This document shows positions 1 to 15,189 of a stretch of DNA of 64,000 nt, in pieces. Numbering within the stretch: position 1 is the first letter of the stretch; each line of letters begins with the position of its first letter. A model generated the notes under the pieces. The model was not told the DNA's origin and did no database searches. It worked only from the letters and a program-made list of their open reading frames with translations. Location: assembly GCF_028554725.1 (NCBI RefSeq), contig NC_071670.1, positions 22,314,001-22,378,000 of the forward strand. The letters run 5' to 3'. Source of the stretch: Zeugodacus cucurbitae. Lineage: Eukaryota > Arthropoda > Insecta > Diptera > Tephritidae. A program made the translations under genes and the position numbers.

Positions 1-539
1 TTATTTGTCGATAAACAACTTGCAAGAAAGTGAACTTTGATCTTAAATGTGATAAAATACAAAATAAATGATTATGAATAAATGCTCTTTATGTTTTTAT
101 TTGTCAATATTCAACTTGCAAGAATGTGAACTTGATCTTAAATCTGATAAAAATACAAAATAAATGATTATGAATAAACATTCTTTATGTTTCTATTTGT
201 CTATAAACAATTTGCAAGAAAGTGAACTTTGATAATAAATGTGATAAAATACAAAATAAATGATTATGAATAAATGTTCTTTATGTTTTTATTTGTCGGT
301 ATTTAACTTGCAGGAAAGTGAACTTTTATCTTACATGTGATAAAATACAAAATAAATGATTATGAATAAATGCTCTTTATGTTCTTATTTGTCAATATTC
401 AACTTGCAAGAATGTGAACTTGATCTTAAATCTGATAAAAATACAAAATAAATGATTATGAATAAACATTCTTTATGTTTCTATTTGTCTATAAACAACT
501 TGCAAGAAAGTGAACTTTGATAATAAATGTGATAAAATA

Positions 540-3500
540 CAAAATAAATGATTATGAATAAACATTCTTTATGTTTTTATTTGTCGATATTCAACTTGCA
601 GGAAAGTGAACTTTGATATTAAATGTGATAAAATACAAAATAAATGAATATGAATAAACATTCACTATGTTTTTATTTGTCGATAAACAACTTGCAACAA
701 AGCGAACTTTGATCTTAAAAGTGATAAAATACAAAATAAATGATTATGAATAAATGTTCTTTATGTTTTTATTTGTCAATATTCAACTTGCAAGAATGTG
801 AACTTGATCATAAATCTGATAAAATACAAAATAAATGATTATGAATAAACATTCTTTACGTTTTTATTTTTAATATTCAACTTGCAAGAAAGTGAACTTT
901 GATCTTAAATGTGATAAAATACGAAATAAATGATTATGAATTTATGTTCTTTATGTTTTTTTTTGTCAATATTCAACTTGCACGAAAGTGAACTTTTATC
1001 TTAAATCTGATAAAATGTAAAATAAATGATTATGAATAAATGTTCTTTATGTTTCCAGTTGTCGATAAACAACTTGCAAGAAAGCGAACTTTGATCTTAA
1101 ATGTGATAAAATAAAAAATTAATGATTATGAATAAATGTTCTTTATGTTTTCGTTTGTCAATATTCAACTTGCAAGAATGTGAACTTGATCATAAATCTG
1201 ATAAAAATACAAAATAAATGATTATGAGTAAACATTCTTTATGTTTTTATTTGTCGATATTTAACTTGCAAGAAAGTGAACTTGATCATAAATCTGATAA
1301 AAATACAAAATAAATGATTATGAATAAAGATTCTTTATGCTTTTATTTGTCGATATTCAACTTGCAAGAAAAGGAACTTTGATCTTAAATGTGATAAAAT
1401 ACAAAATAAATGATTATGAATAAATGTTCTTTATGTTTTTATTTGTCAATATTCAACTTGCAAGAATGTGAACTTGATCATAAATCTGATAAAAATACAA
1501 AATAAATGATTATGAATAAACATTCTTTATGTTTCTATTTGTCGATAAACAACTTGCAAGAAAGTGAACTTTGATATTAAATGTGATAAAATACAAAATA
1601 AATGATTATGAATAAACATTCTTTATGTTTTTATTTGTCGATATTTAACTTGCAGGAAAGTGAACTTTTATCTTACATGTGATAAAATACAAAATAAATG
1701 ATTATGAATAAATGTTCTTTATGTTTCCAGTTGTCGATAAACAACTTGCAAGAAAGTGAACTTTGATCTTAAATGTGATAAAATACAAAATAAATGATTA
1801 TAAATAAATGTTCTTTATATTTTTGTTTGTCAACATTCAACTTGCAAGAATGTGAACTTGATCATAAATCTGATAAAAATACAAAGTAAATGATTATGAG
1901 TAAACATTCTTTATGTTTTTATTTGTCGATATTTAACTTGCAAGAAAGTGAACTTGATCATAAATCTGATAAAAATACAAAATAAATGATTATGAGTAAA
2001 CATTCTTTATGTTTTTATTTGTCGATATTCAACTTTCACGAAAGTGAACTTTTATCTTAAATCTGATAAAATATGAAATAAATGATCATGAATAAATGTT
2101 CTTTATGTTTCCAGTTGTCGATAAACAACTTGCAAGAAAGTGAACTTTGATCTTAAATGTGATAAAATACAAAATAAATGATTATGAATAAATGTTCTTT
2201 ATGTTTTTATTTGTCAATATTCAACTTGCAAGAATTTGAACTTGATCATAAATCTGATAAAAAATACAAAATAAATGATTATGAATAAACATTCTTTATG
2301 TTTTTATTTGTCGATAAACAACTTGCAAGTAAGTGAACTTTGATCTTAAATGTGATAAAATACAAAATAAATGATTATGAATAAATGCTCTTTATGTTTT
2401 TATTTGTCAATATTCAACTTGCAAGAATGTGAACTTGATCTTAAATCTGATAAAAATACAAAATAAATGATTATGAATAAACATTCTTTATGTTTCTATT
2501 TGTCTATAAACAACTTGCAAGAAAGTGAACTTTGATAATAAATGTGATAAAATACAAAATAAATGATTATGAATAAACATTCTTTATGTTTTTATTTGTC
2601 GGTATTTAACTTGCATTAAAGTGAACTTTTATCTTACATGTGATAAAATACAAAATAAATGATTATGAATAAATGTTCTTTATGTTTTTATTTGTCAATA
2701 TTCAACTTGCTAGAATGTGAACTTTGATATTAAATGTGATAAAATACAAAATAAATGATTATGAATAAACATTCTTTATGTTTTTATTTGTCGGTATTTA
2801 ACTTGCGGAAAAGTGAACTTTTATCTTACATGTGATAAAATACAAAATAAATGATTATGAATAAATGTTCTTTATGTTTTTATTTGTCGGTATTTAACTT
2901 GCAGGAAAGTGAACTTTTATCTTACATGTGATAAAATACAAATTAAATGATTATGAATAAATGTTCTTTATGTTTTTATTTGTCAATATTCAACTTGCTA
3001 GAATGTGAACTTTGATATTAAATGTGATAAAATACAAAATAAATGATTATGAATAAACATTCTTTATGTTTTTATTTGTCGATATTCAACTTGCAGGAAA
3101 GTGAACTTTGATATTAAATGTGATAAAATACAAAATAAATGAATATGAATAAACATTCACTATGTTTTTATTTGTCGATAAACAACTTGCAACAGAGCGA
3201 ACTTTGATCTTAAAAGTGATAAAATACAAAATAAATGATTATGAATAAATGTTCTTTATGTTTTTATTTGTCAATATTCAACTTGCAAGAATGTGAACTT
3301 GATCATAAATCTGATAAAATACAAAATAAATGATTATGAATAAACATTCTTTACGTTTTTATTTTTAATATTCAACTTGCAAGAAAGTGAACTTTGATCT
3401 TAAATGTGATAAAATACGAAATAAATGATTATGAATTTATGTTCTTTATGTTTTTATTTGTCAATATTCAACTTGCACGAAAGTGAACTTTTATCTTAAA

Positions 3501-4480
3501 TCTGATAAAATGTAAAATAAATGATTATGAATAAATGTTCTTTATGTTTCCAGTTGTCGATAAACAACTTGCAAGAAAGCGAACTTTGATCTTAAATGTG
3601 ATAAAATAAAAAATTAATGATTATGAATAAATGTTCTTTATGTTTTCGTTTGTCAATGTTCAACTTGCAAGAATGTGAACTTGATCATAAATCTGATAAA
3701 AATACAAAATAAATGATTATGAGTAAACATTCTTTATGTTTTTATTTGTCGATATTTAACTTGCAAGAAAGTGAACTTGATCATAAATCTGATAAAAATA
3801 CAAAATAAATGATTATGAATAAAGATTCTTTATGCTTTTATTTGTCGATATTCAACTTGCAAGAAAAGGAACTTTGATCTTAAATGTGATAAAATACAAA
3901 ATAAATGATTATGAATAAATGTTCTTTATGTTTTTATTTGTCAATATTCAACTTGCAAGAATGTGAACTTGATCATAAATCTGATAAAAATACAAAATAA
4001 ATGATTATGAATAAACATTCTTTATGTTTCTATTTGTCGATAAACAACTTGCAAGAAAGTGAACTTTGATATTAAATGTGATAAAATACAAAATAAATGA
4101 TTATGAATAAACATTCTTTATGTTTTTATTTGTCGATATTTAACTTGCAGGAAAGTGAACTTTTATCTTACATGTGATAAAATACAAAATAAATGATTAT
4201 GCATAAATGTTCTTTATGTTTCCAGTTGTCGATAAACAACTTGCAAGAAAGTGAACTTTGATCTTAAATGTGATAAAATACAAAATAAATGATTATGAAT
4301 AAATGTTCTTTATATTTTTGTTTGTCAATATTCAACTTGCAAGAATGTGAACTTGATCATAAATCTGATAAAAATACAAAATAAATGATTATGAGTAAAC
4401 ATTCTTTATGTTTTTATTTGTCGATATTTAACTTGCAAGAAAGTGAACTTGATCATAAATCTGATAAAAATACAAAATAA
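540..4480 (+). repeat. Higher-order repeat pair, offset 2495 bp (26 monomers)
   Basis: The segment at about 540-1985 recurs at about 3035-4480. The offset was measured from the rare variant GAATATGAATAAACATTCAC at 646 and 3141, and is 2495 bp, one base short of 26 units. Shared rare changes include TTTACGTTTTTATTTTTAAT and AAAAAATTAATGATT. The copies differ at only scattered bases. Boundaries are approximate because monomers resemble each other. Confidence 0.8.
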
Positions 4481-4990
4481 ATGATTATGAATAAACATTC
4501 CTTATGTTTCTATTTGTCGATAAACAACTTGCAAGAAAGTGAACTTTGATCTTAAATGTGATAAAATACAAAGTAAATGATTATGAATAAACATTCTTTA
4601 TGCTTTTATTTGTCGATATTCAACTTGCAAGAAAAGGAACTTTGATCTTAAATGTGATAAAATAGAAAATAAATGATTATGAATAAATGTTCTTTATGTT
4701 TTTATTTGTCAATATTCAACTTGCAAGAATGTGAACTTGATCATAAATCTGATAAAAATACAAAATAAATGATTATGAATAAACATTCTTTATGTTTTTA
4801 TTTGTCGATAAACAACTTGCAAGAAAATGAACTTGATCATAAATCTGATAAAAATACAAAACAAATAATTATGAGTAAACATTCTTTATGTTTTTATTTG
4901 TCGATATTTAACTTGCAAGAAAGTGAACTTGATCATAAATCTGATAAAAATACAAAAAAAATGATTATGAATAAACACTCTTTATGTTTC

Positions 4991-5048
4991 TATTTGTCGA
5001 TAAACAACTTGCAAGAAAGTGATTATGAGTAAACATTCTTTATGTTTT
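4991..5048 (+). repeat. 58-bp shortened satellite monomer
   Basis: This unit lacks 38 bp: GCAAGAAAGTGA joins directly to TTATGAGTAAAC. The trinucleotide TGA sits at both edges of the missing piece, which suggests deletion by slippage or end joining at microhomology. Confidence 0.85.
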
Positions 5049-5639
5049 TATTTGTCGATATTTAACTTGCAAGAAAGTGAACTTGATCATAAATCTGATA
5101 AAAATACAAAATAAATGATTATGAATAAACATTCTTTATGTTTCTATTTGTCGATAAACAACTTGCAAGAAAGTGAACTTTGATCTTAAATGTGATAAAA
5201 TACAAAGTAAATGATTATGAATAAACATTCTTTATGCTTTGATTTGTCGATATTCAACTTGCAAGAAAAGGAACTTTGATCTTAAATGTGATAAAATACA
5301 AAATAAATGATTATGAATAAATGTTCTTTATGTTTTTATTTGTCAATATTCAACTTGCAAGAATGTGAACTTGATCATAAATCTGATAAAATACAAAATA
5401 AATGATTATGAATAAACATTCTTTATGTTTCTATTTGTCGATAAACATCTTGCAAGAAAGTGAACTTTTATATTAAATGTGATAAAATACAAAATAAATG
5501 ATTATGAATAAACATTCTTTATGTTTTTATTTGTCGATATTTAACTTGCAGGAAAGTGAACTTTTATCTTACATGTGATAAAATACAAAATAAATGATTA
5601 TGAATAAATGTTCTTTATGTTTTTATTTGTCAATATTCA

Positions 5640-8600
5640 ATTTGCTAGAATGTGAACTTTGATATTAAATGTGATAAAAATACAAAACAAATGATTATGA
5701 ATAAACATTCTTTATGTTTTTATTTGTCGATATTTAACTTGCAGGAAAGTGAACTTTGATAATAAATGTGATAAAATACAAAATACATGATTAGGAATAC
5801 ACATTCTTTATGTTTTTATTTGTCGATATTTAAATTGCAGGAAAGTGAACTTTTATCTTACATGTGATAAAATACAAAATAAATGATTACGAATAAATGT
5901 TCTTTATGTTTTTATTTGTCGATAAACAACTTGCAAGAAAGTGAACTTTATTCTTAAATGTGATAAAAATACAAAATAAATGATTATGAATAAACATTCT
6001 TTATGTTTTTATTTGTCGATATTTAACTTGCAGGAAAGTGAACTTTGATCTTAAATGTGATAAAATACGAAATAAATGATTATGAATTTATGTTCTTTAT
6101 GTTTTTATTTGTCAATATTCAACTTGCAAGAATGTGAACTTTGATCTTACATCTCATAAAAATACAAAATTAATGATTATGAATAAATGTTCTTTATGTT
6201 TTTATTTTTAATATTCAACTCGCAAGAATGTGAACTTGATCATAAATCTGATAAAAATACAAAATAAATGATTATGAATAAACATTCTTTATGTTTTTAT
6301 TTGTCGATATTTAACTTGCAGGAAAGTGAACTTTTATCTTACATGTGATAAAATACAAAATAAATGATTATGAATAAATGTTCTTTATGTTTTTATTTGT
6401 CAATATTCAATTTGCTAGAATGTGAACTTTGATATTAAATGTGATAAAAATACAAAATAAATGATTATGAATAAACATTCTTTATGTTTTTATTTGTCGA
6501 TATTTAACTTGCAGGAAAGTGAACTTTGATATTAAATGTGATAAAATACAAAATAAATGATTAGGAATAAACATTCTTTATGTTTTTTTTTGTCGATATT
6601 TAAATTGCAGGAAAGTGAACTTTTATCTTACATGTGATAAAATACAAAATAAATGATTATGAATAAATGTTCTTTATGTTTTTGTTTGTCAATATTCAAC
6701 TTGCAAGAATGTGAACTTGATCATAAATCTGATAAAAATACAAAATAAATGATTATGAATAAACATTCTTTATGTTTCTATTTGTCGATAAACAACTTGC
6801 AAGAAAGTGAACTTTGATCTTAAATGTGATAAAATGCAAAGTAAATGATTATGAATAAATGTTTTTTATGTTTTTATTTTTAATATTCAACTCGCAAGAA
6901 AGTGAACTTTGATCTTAAATGTGATAAAATACGAAATAAATGATTATGAAATTATGTTCTTTATGTTTTTATTTGTCGATATTCAACTTGCACGAAAGTG
7001 AACTTTTATCTTAAATCTGATAAAATATAAAATAAATGATAATGAATAAATGTTCTTTATGTTTCCAGTTGTCGATAAACAACTCGCAAGAAAGTGAACT
7101 TTGATCTTAAATGTGATAAAATACGAAATAAATGATTATGAAATTCTGTTCTTTATGTTTTTATTTGTCGATATTCAACTTTCACGAAAGTGAACTTTTA
7201 TCTTAAATCTGATAAAATATCAAATAAATGATTATGAATAAATGTTCTTTATGTTTCCAGTTGTCGATAAACAACTTGCAAGAAAGTGAACTTTGATCTT
7301 AAATGTGATAAAATACAAAATAAATGATTATGAATAAATGTTCTTTATGTTTTTATTTGTCAATATTCAACTTGCAAGAATGTGAACTTTGATATTAAAT
7401 GTGATAAAAATACAAAATAAATGATTATGAATAAACATTCTTTATGTTTTTATTTGTCGATATTTAACTTGCAGGAAAGTGAACTTTGATAATAAATGTG
7501 ATAAAATACAAAATAAATGATTAGGAATAAATGTTCTTTATGTTTTTATTTGTCGATAAACAACTTGCAGGAAAGTGAACTTTTATCTTACATGTGATAA
7601 AATACAAAATAAATGATTATGAATAAATGTTCTTTATGTTTTTATTTGTCGATAAACAACTTGCAAGAAAGTGAACTTTAATCTTAAATGTGATAAAAAT
7701 ACAAAATAAATGATTATGAATAAACATTCTTTATGTTTTTATTTGTCGATATTTAACTTGCTGGAAAGTGAACTTTGATCTTAAATGTGATAAAATACGA
7801 AATAAATGATTATGAATTTATGTTCTTTATGTTTTTATTTGTCAATATTCAACTTGCAAGAATGTGAACTTTGATCTTACATCTCATAAAAATACAAAAT
7901 TAATGATTATGAATAAATGTTCTTTATGTTTTTATTTTTAATATTCAACTCGCAAGAATGTGAACTTGATCATAAATCTGATAAAAATACAAAATAAATG
8001 ATTATGAATAAACATTCTTTATGTTTTTATATGTCGATATTTAACTTGCAGGAAAGTGAACTTTTATCTTACATGTGATAAAATACAAAATAAATGATTA
8101 TGAATAAATGTTCTTTATGTTTTTATTTGTCAATATTCAATTTGCTAGAATGTGAACTTTGATATTAAATGTAATAAAAATACAAAATAAATGATTATGA
8201 ATAAACATTCTTTATGTTTTTATTTGTCGATATTTAACTTGCAGGAAAGTGAACTTTGATATTAAATGTGATAAAATGCAAAATAAATGATTAGGAATAA
8301 ACATTCTTTATGTTTTTATTTGTCGATATTTAAATTGCAGGAAAGTGAACTTTTATCTTACATGTGATAAAATACAAAATAAATTATTATGAATAAATGT
8401 ACTTTATGTTTTTGTTTGTCAATATTCAACTTGCAAGAATGTGAACTTGATCATAAATCTGATAAAAATACAAAATAAATGATTATGAGTAAACATTCTT
8501 TATGTTTTTATTTGTGGATATTTAACTTGCAAGAAAGTGAACTTGATCATAAATCTGATAAAAATACAAAATAAATGATTATGAATAAACATTCTTTATG

Positions 8601-9180
8601 TTTCTATTTTTCGATAAACAACTTGCAAGAAAGTGAACTTTGATCTTAAATGTGATAAAATGCAAAGTAAATGATTATGAATAAATGTTTTTTATGTTTT
8701 TATTTTTAATATTCAACTCGCAAGAAAGTGAACTTTGATCTTAAATGTGATAAAATACGAAATAAATGATTATGAAATTATGTTCTTTATGTTTTTATTT
8801 GTCGATATTCAACTTGCACGAAAGTGAACTTTTATCTTAAATCTGATAAAATATAAAATAAATGATAATGAATAAATGTTCTTTATGTTTCCAGTTGTCG
8901 ATAAACAACTCGCAAGAAAGTGAACTTTGATCTTAAATGTGATAAAATACGAAATAAATGATTATGAAATTATGTTCTTTATGTTTTTATTTGTCGATAT
9001 TCAACTTTCACGAAAGTGAACTTTTATCTTAAATCTGATAAAATATGAAATAAATGATTATGAATAAATGTTCTTTATGTTTCCAGTTGTCGATAAACAA
9101 CTTGCAAGAAAGTGAACTTTGATCTTAAATGTGATAAAATACAAAATAAATGATTATGAATAAATGTTCTTTATGTTTTT
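5640..9180 (+). repeat. Higher-order repeat pair, offset about 1730 bp (18 monomers)
   Basis: The segment at about 5640-7350 is repeated from about 7370 to 9180. The marker TTACATCTCATAAAAATAC occurs at about 6148 and 7878, 1730 bp apart. Further right the offset becomes 1826 bp (ATATTCAACTTTCACG at 7171 and 8997), so the second copy holds one extra monomer, the TTTGTGGATATTTAAC unit near 8510. Confidence 0.8.
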
Positions 9181-12100
9181 ATTTGTCAATTTTCAACTTG
9201 CAAGAATTTGAACTTGATCATAAATCTGATAAAAATACAAAATAAATGATTATGAATAAACATTCTTTATGTTTTTATTTGTCGATAAACAACTTGCAAG
9301 AATGTGAACTTTGATCTTAAATGTGATAAAATACAAAATAAATGATTATGAATAAATGCTCTTTATGTTTTTATTTGTCAATATTCAACTTGCAAGAATG
9401 TGAACTTGATCATAAATCTGATAAAAATACAAAATAAATGATTATGAATAAACATTCTTTATGTTTCTATTTGTCGATAAACAACTTGCAAGAAAATGAA
9501 CTTTGATAATAAATGTGATAAAATACAAAATAAATGATTATGAATAAACATTCTTTATGTTTTTATTTGTCGGTATTTAACTTGCATTAAAGTGAACTTT
9601 TATCTTACATGTGATAAAATACGAAATAAATGATTATGAATAAATGTTCTTTATGTTTTTATTTGTCAATATTCAACTTGCTAGAATGTGAACTTTGATA
9701 TTAAATGTGATAAAATACAAAATAAATGATTATGAATAAACATTCTTTATGTTTTTATTTGTCGGTATTTAACTTGCGGAAAAGTGAACTTTTATCTTAC
9801 ATGTGATAAAATACAAAATAAATGATTATGAATAAATGTTCTTTATGTTTTTATTTGTCGGTATTTAACTTGCAGGAAAGTGAACTTTTATCTTACATGT
9901 GATAAAATACAAATTAAATGATTATGAATAAATGTTCTTTATGTTTTTATTTGTCAATATTCAACTTGCTAGAATGTGAACTTTGATATTAAATGTGATA
10001 AAATACAAAATAAATGATTATGAATAAACATTCTTTATGTTTTTATTTGTCGATATTCAACTTGCAGGAAAGTGAACTTTGATATTAAATGTGATAAAAT
10101 ACAAAATAAATGATTATGAATAAACATTCATTATGTTTTTATTTATCGATAAACAACTTGCAAGAAAGCGAACTTTGATCTTAAATGTGATAAAATGCAA
10201 AGTAAATGATTATGAATAAATGTTTTTTATGTTTTTATTTGTCGATATTTAACTTGCAAGAAAGTGAACTTGATCATAAATCTGATAAAAATACAAAATA
10301 AATGATTATGAATAAACATTCTTTATGTTTCTATTTGTCGATAAACAACTTGCAAGAAAGTGAACTTTGATCTTAAATGTGATAAAATACAAAGTAAATG
10401 ATTATGAATAAACATTCTTTATGCTTTTATTTGTCGATATTCAACTGGCAAGAAAAGGAACTTTGATCTTAAATGTGATAAAAGAATGTGAACTTGATCA
10501 TAAATCTGATAAAAATACAAAATAAATGATTATGAATAAACATTCTTTATGTTTCTATTTGTCGATAAACAACTTGCAAGAAAATGAACTTTGATAATAA
10601 ATGTGATAAAATACAAAATAAATGATTATGAATAAACATTCTTTATGTTTTTATTTGTCGGTATTTAACTTGCATTAAAGTGAACTTTTATCTTACATGT
10701 GATAAAATACAAAATAAATGATTATGAATAAATGTTCTTTATGTTTTTATTTGTCAATATTCAACTTGCTAGAATGTGAACTTTGATATTAAATGTGATA
10801 AAATACAAAATAAATGATTATGAATAAACATTCTTTATGTTTTTATTTGTCGGTATTTAACTTGCGGAAAAGTGAACTTTTATCTTACATGTGATAAAAT
10901 ACAAAATAAATGATTATGAATAAATGTTCTTTATGTTTTTATTTGTCGGTATTTAACTTGCAGGAAAGTGAACTTTTATCTTACATGTGATAAAATACAA
11001 ATTAAATGATTATGAATAAATGTTCTTTATGTTTTCATTTGTCAATATTCAACTTGCTAGAATGTGAACTTTGATATTAAATGTGATAAAATACAAAATA
11101 AATGATTATGAATAAACATTCTTTATGTTTTTATTTGTCGATATTCAACTTGCAGGAAAGTGAACTTTGATATTAAATGTGATAAAATACAAAATAAATG
11201 ATTATGAATAAACATTCATTATGTTTTTTTTGTCGATAAACAACTTGCAAGAAAGCGAACTTTGATCTTAAATGTGATAAAATGCAAAGTAAATGATTAT
11301 GAATAAATGTTTTTTATGTTTTTATTTGTCGATATTTAACTTGCAAGAAAGTGAACTTGATCATAAATCTGATAAAAATACAAAATAAATGATTATGAAT
11401 AAACATTCTTTATGTTTCTATTTGTCGATAAACAACTTGCAAGAAAGTGAACTTAGATCTTAAATGTGATAAAATACAAAGTAAATGATTATGAATAAAC
11501 ATTCTTTATGTTTTTATTTGTCGATATTCAACTGGCAAGAAAAGGAACTTTGATCTTAAATGTGATAAAATAGAAAATAAATGATTATGAATAAATGTTC
11601 TTTATGTTTTTATTTGTCAATATTCAACTTGCAAGAATGTGAACTTGATCATAAATCTGATAAAAATACAAAATAAATGATTATGAATAAACATTCTTTA
11701 TGTTTCTATTTGTCGATAAACAACTTGCAAGAAAGTGAACTTTGATATTAAATGTGATAAAATACAAAATAAATGATTATGAATAAACATTCTTTATGTT
11801 TTTATTTGTCGATACTTAACTTGCAGGAAAGTGAACTTTTATCTTACATGTGATAAAATACAAAATAAATGATTATGAATAAATGTTCTTTATGTTTTTA
11901 TTTGTCAATATTCAATTTGCTAGAATGTGAACTTTGATATTAAATGTGATAAAATACAAAATAAATGATTAGGAATAAACATTCTTTATGTTTTTATTTG
12001 TCGATAAACAACTTGCAAGAAAATGAACTTGATCATAAATCTGATAAAAATACAAAATAAATGATTATGAGTAAACATTATTTTTGTTTTTATTTGTCGA

Positions 12101-12186
12101 TATTTAACTTGCAAGAAAGTGAACTTGATCATAAATCTGATAAAAATACAAAAAAAATGATTATGAATAAACATTCTTTATGTTTC

Positions 12187-12244
12187 TATTTGTCGATAAA
12201 CAACTTGCAAGAAAGTGATTATGTGTAAACATTCTTTATGTTTT
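12187..12244 (+). repeat. 58-bp shortened satellite monomer
   Basis: Same 38-bp deletion as the unit at 4991, with a further change to TTATGTGTAAAC that it shares with the units at 14933 and 16625. Confidence 0.85.
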
Positions 12245-14932
12245 TATTTGTCGATATTTAACTTGCAAGAAAGTGAACTTGATCATAAAAATGATAAAAA
12301 TACAAAATAAATGATTATGAATAAACATTCTTTATGTTTCTATTTGTCGATAAACAACTTGCAAGAAAGTGAACTTTGATCTTAAATGTGATAAAATACA
12401 AAGTAAATGATTATGAATAAACATTCTTTATGCTTTGATTTGTCGATATTCAACTTGCAAGAAAAGGAACTTTGATCTTAAATGTGATAAAATACAAAAT
12501 AAATGATTATGAATAAATGTTCTTTATGTTTTTATTTGTCAATATTCAACTTGCAAGAATGTGAACTTGATCATAAATATGATAAAATACAAAATAAATG
12601 ATTATGAATAAACATTCTTTATGTTTCTATTTGTCGATAAACATCTTGCAAGAAAGAGAACTTTGATATTAAATGTGATAAAATACAACATAAATGATTA
12701 TGAATAAACATTCTTTATGTTTTTATTTGTCGATATTTAACTTGCAGGAAAGTGAACTTTGATATTAAATGTGATAAAATACAAAATAAATGATTATGAA
12801 TAAACATTCATTATGTTTTTATTTGTCGATAAACAACTTGCAAGAAAGCGAACTTTGATCTTAAATGTGATAAAATGCAAAGTAAATGATTATGAATAAA
12901 TGTTTTTTATGTTTTTATTTGTCGATATTTAATTTGCAAGAAAGTGAACTTGATCATAAATCTGATAAAAATACAAAATAAATGATTATGAATAAACATT
13001 CTTTATGTTTCTATTTGTCGATAAACAACTTGCAAGAAAGTGAACTTTGATCATAAATGTGATAAAATACAAAGTAAATGATTATGAATAAACATTCTTT
13101 ATGCTTTTATTTGTCGATATTCAACTGGCAAGAAAAGGAACTTTGATCTTAAATGTGATAAAATGCAAAGTAAATGATTATGAATAAATGTTTTTTATGT
13201 TTTTATTTGTCGATATTTAATTTGCAAGAAAGTGAACTTGATCATAAATCTGATAAAAATACAAAATAAATGATTATGAATAAACATTCTTTATGTTTCT
13301 ATTTGTCGATAAACAACTTGCAAGAAAATGAACTTTGATAATAAATGTGATAAAATACAAAATAAATGATTATGAATAAACATTCTTTATGTTTTTATTT
13401 GTCGGTATTTAACTTGCATTAAAGTGAACTTTTATCTTACATGTGATAAAATACAAAATAAATGATTATGAATAAATGTTCTTTATGTTTTTATTTGTCA
13501 ATATTCAACTTGCTAGAATGTGAACTTTGATATTAAATGTGATAAAATACAAAATAAATGATTATGAATAAACATTCTTTATGTTTTTATTTGTCGGTAT
13601 TTAACTTGCGGAAAAGTGAACTTTTATCTTACATGTGATAAAATACAAAATAAATGATTATGAATAAATGTTCTTTATGTTTTTATTTGTCGGTATTTAA
13701 CTTGCAGGAAAGTGAACTTTTATCTTACATGTGATAAAATACAAATTAAATGATGATGAATAAATGTTCTTTATGTTTTTATTTGTCAATATTCAACTTG
13801 CTAGAATGTGAACTTTGATATTAAATGTGATAAAATACAAAATAAATGATTATGAATAAACATTCTTTATGTTTTTATTTGTCGATATTCAACTTGCAGG
13901 AAAGTGAACTTTGATATTAAATGTGATAAAATACAAAATAAAAGATTATGAATAAACATTCATTATGTTTTTATTTGTCGATAAACAACTTGCAAGAAAG
14001 CGAACTTTGATCTTAAATGTGATAAAATGCAAAGTAAATGATTATGAATAAATGTTTTTTATGTTTTTATTTGTCGATATTTAACTTGCAAGAAAGTGAA
14101 CTTGATCATAAATCTGATAAAAATACAAAATAAATGATTATGAATAAACATTCTTTATGTTTCTATTTGTCGATAAACAACTTGCAAAAAAGTGAACTTT
14201 GATCTTAAATGTGATAAAATACAAAGTAAATGATTATGAATAAACATTCTTTATGCTTTTATTTGTCGATATTCAACTGGCAAGAAAAGGAACTTTGATC
14301 TTAAATGTGATAAAATAGAAAATAAATGATTATGAATAAATGTTCTTTATGTTTTTATTTGTCAATATTCAACTTGCAAGAATGTGAACTTGATCATAAA
14401 TCTGATAAAAATACAAAATAAATGATTATGAATAAACATTCTTTATGTTTCTATTTGTCGATAAACAACTTGCAAGAAAGTGAACTTTGATATTAAATGT
14501 CATAAAATACAAAATAAATGATTATGAATAAACATTCTTTATGTTTTTATTTGTCGATACTTAACTTGCAGGAAAGTGAACTTTTATCTTACATGTGATA
14601 AAATACAAAAGAAATGATTATGAATAAATGTTCTTTATGTTTTTATTTGTCAATTTTCAATTTGCTAGAATGTGTACTTTGATATTAAATGTGATAAAAT
14701 ACAAAATAAATGATTAGGAATAAACATTCTTTATGTTTTTATTTGTCGATAAACAACTTGCAAGAAAATGAACTTGATCATAAATCTGATAAAAATACAA
14801 AATAAATGATTATGAGTAAACATTCTTTTTGTTTTTATTTGTCGATATTTAACTTGCAAGAAAGTGAACTTGATCATAAATCTGATAAAAATACAAAAAA
14901 AAATGATTATGAATAAACATTCTTTATGTTTC

Positions 14933-14990
14933 TATTTGTCGATAAACAACTTGCAAGAAAGTGATTATGTGTAAACATTCTTTATGTTTT
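14933..14990 (+). repeat. 58-bp shortened satellite monomer
   Basis: Same deletion and the same GTGTAAAC variant as the unit at 12187, 2746 bp away, matching the offset of the surrounding higher-order repeat. Confidence 0.85.
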
Positions 14991-15189
14991 TATTTGTCGA
15001 TATTTAACTTGCAAGAAAGTGAACTTGATCATAAATCTGATAAAAATACAAAATAAATGATTATGAATAAACATTCTTTATGTTTCTATTTGTCGATAAA
15101 CAACTTGCAAGAAAGTGAACTTTGATCTTAAATGTGATAAAATACAAAGTAAATGATTATGAATAAACATTCTTTATGCTTTGATTTGT

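Noticed and set aside
4769..5032. Open frame of 87 residues with a repeated NKHSLCFYLSI pattern
   Set aside because: It is nearly three satellite monomers read in one frame. The usual TAA in AAAATAAATG is mutated in two consecutive units (AAACAAATA and AAAAAAATG), and 96 bp is a multiple of three. No start context, composition change or similarity to a known protein supports a gene.
11986..12174. Minus-strand open frame of 62 residues
   Set aside because: Same situation on the other strand: two monomers read through by chance, with the internal repeat period equal to the satellite unit.
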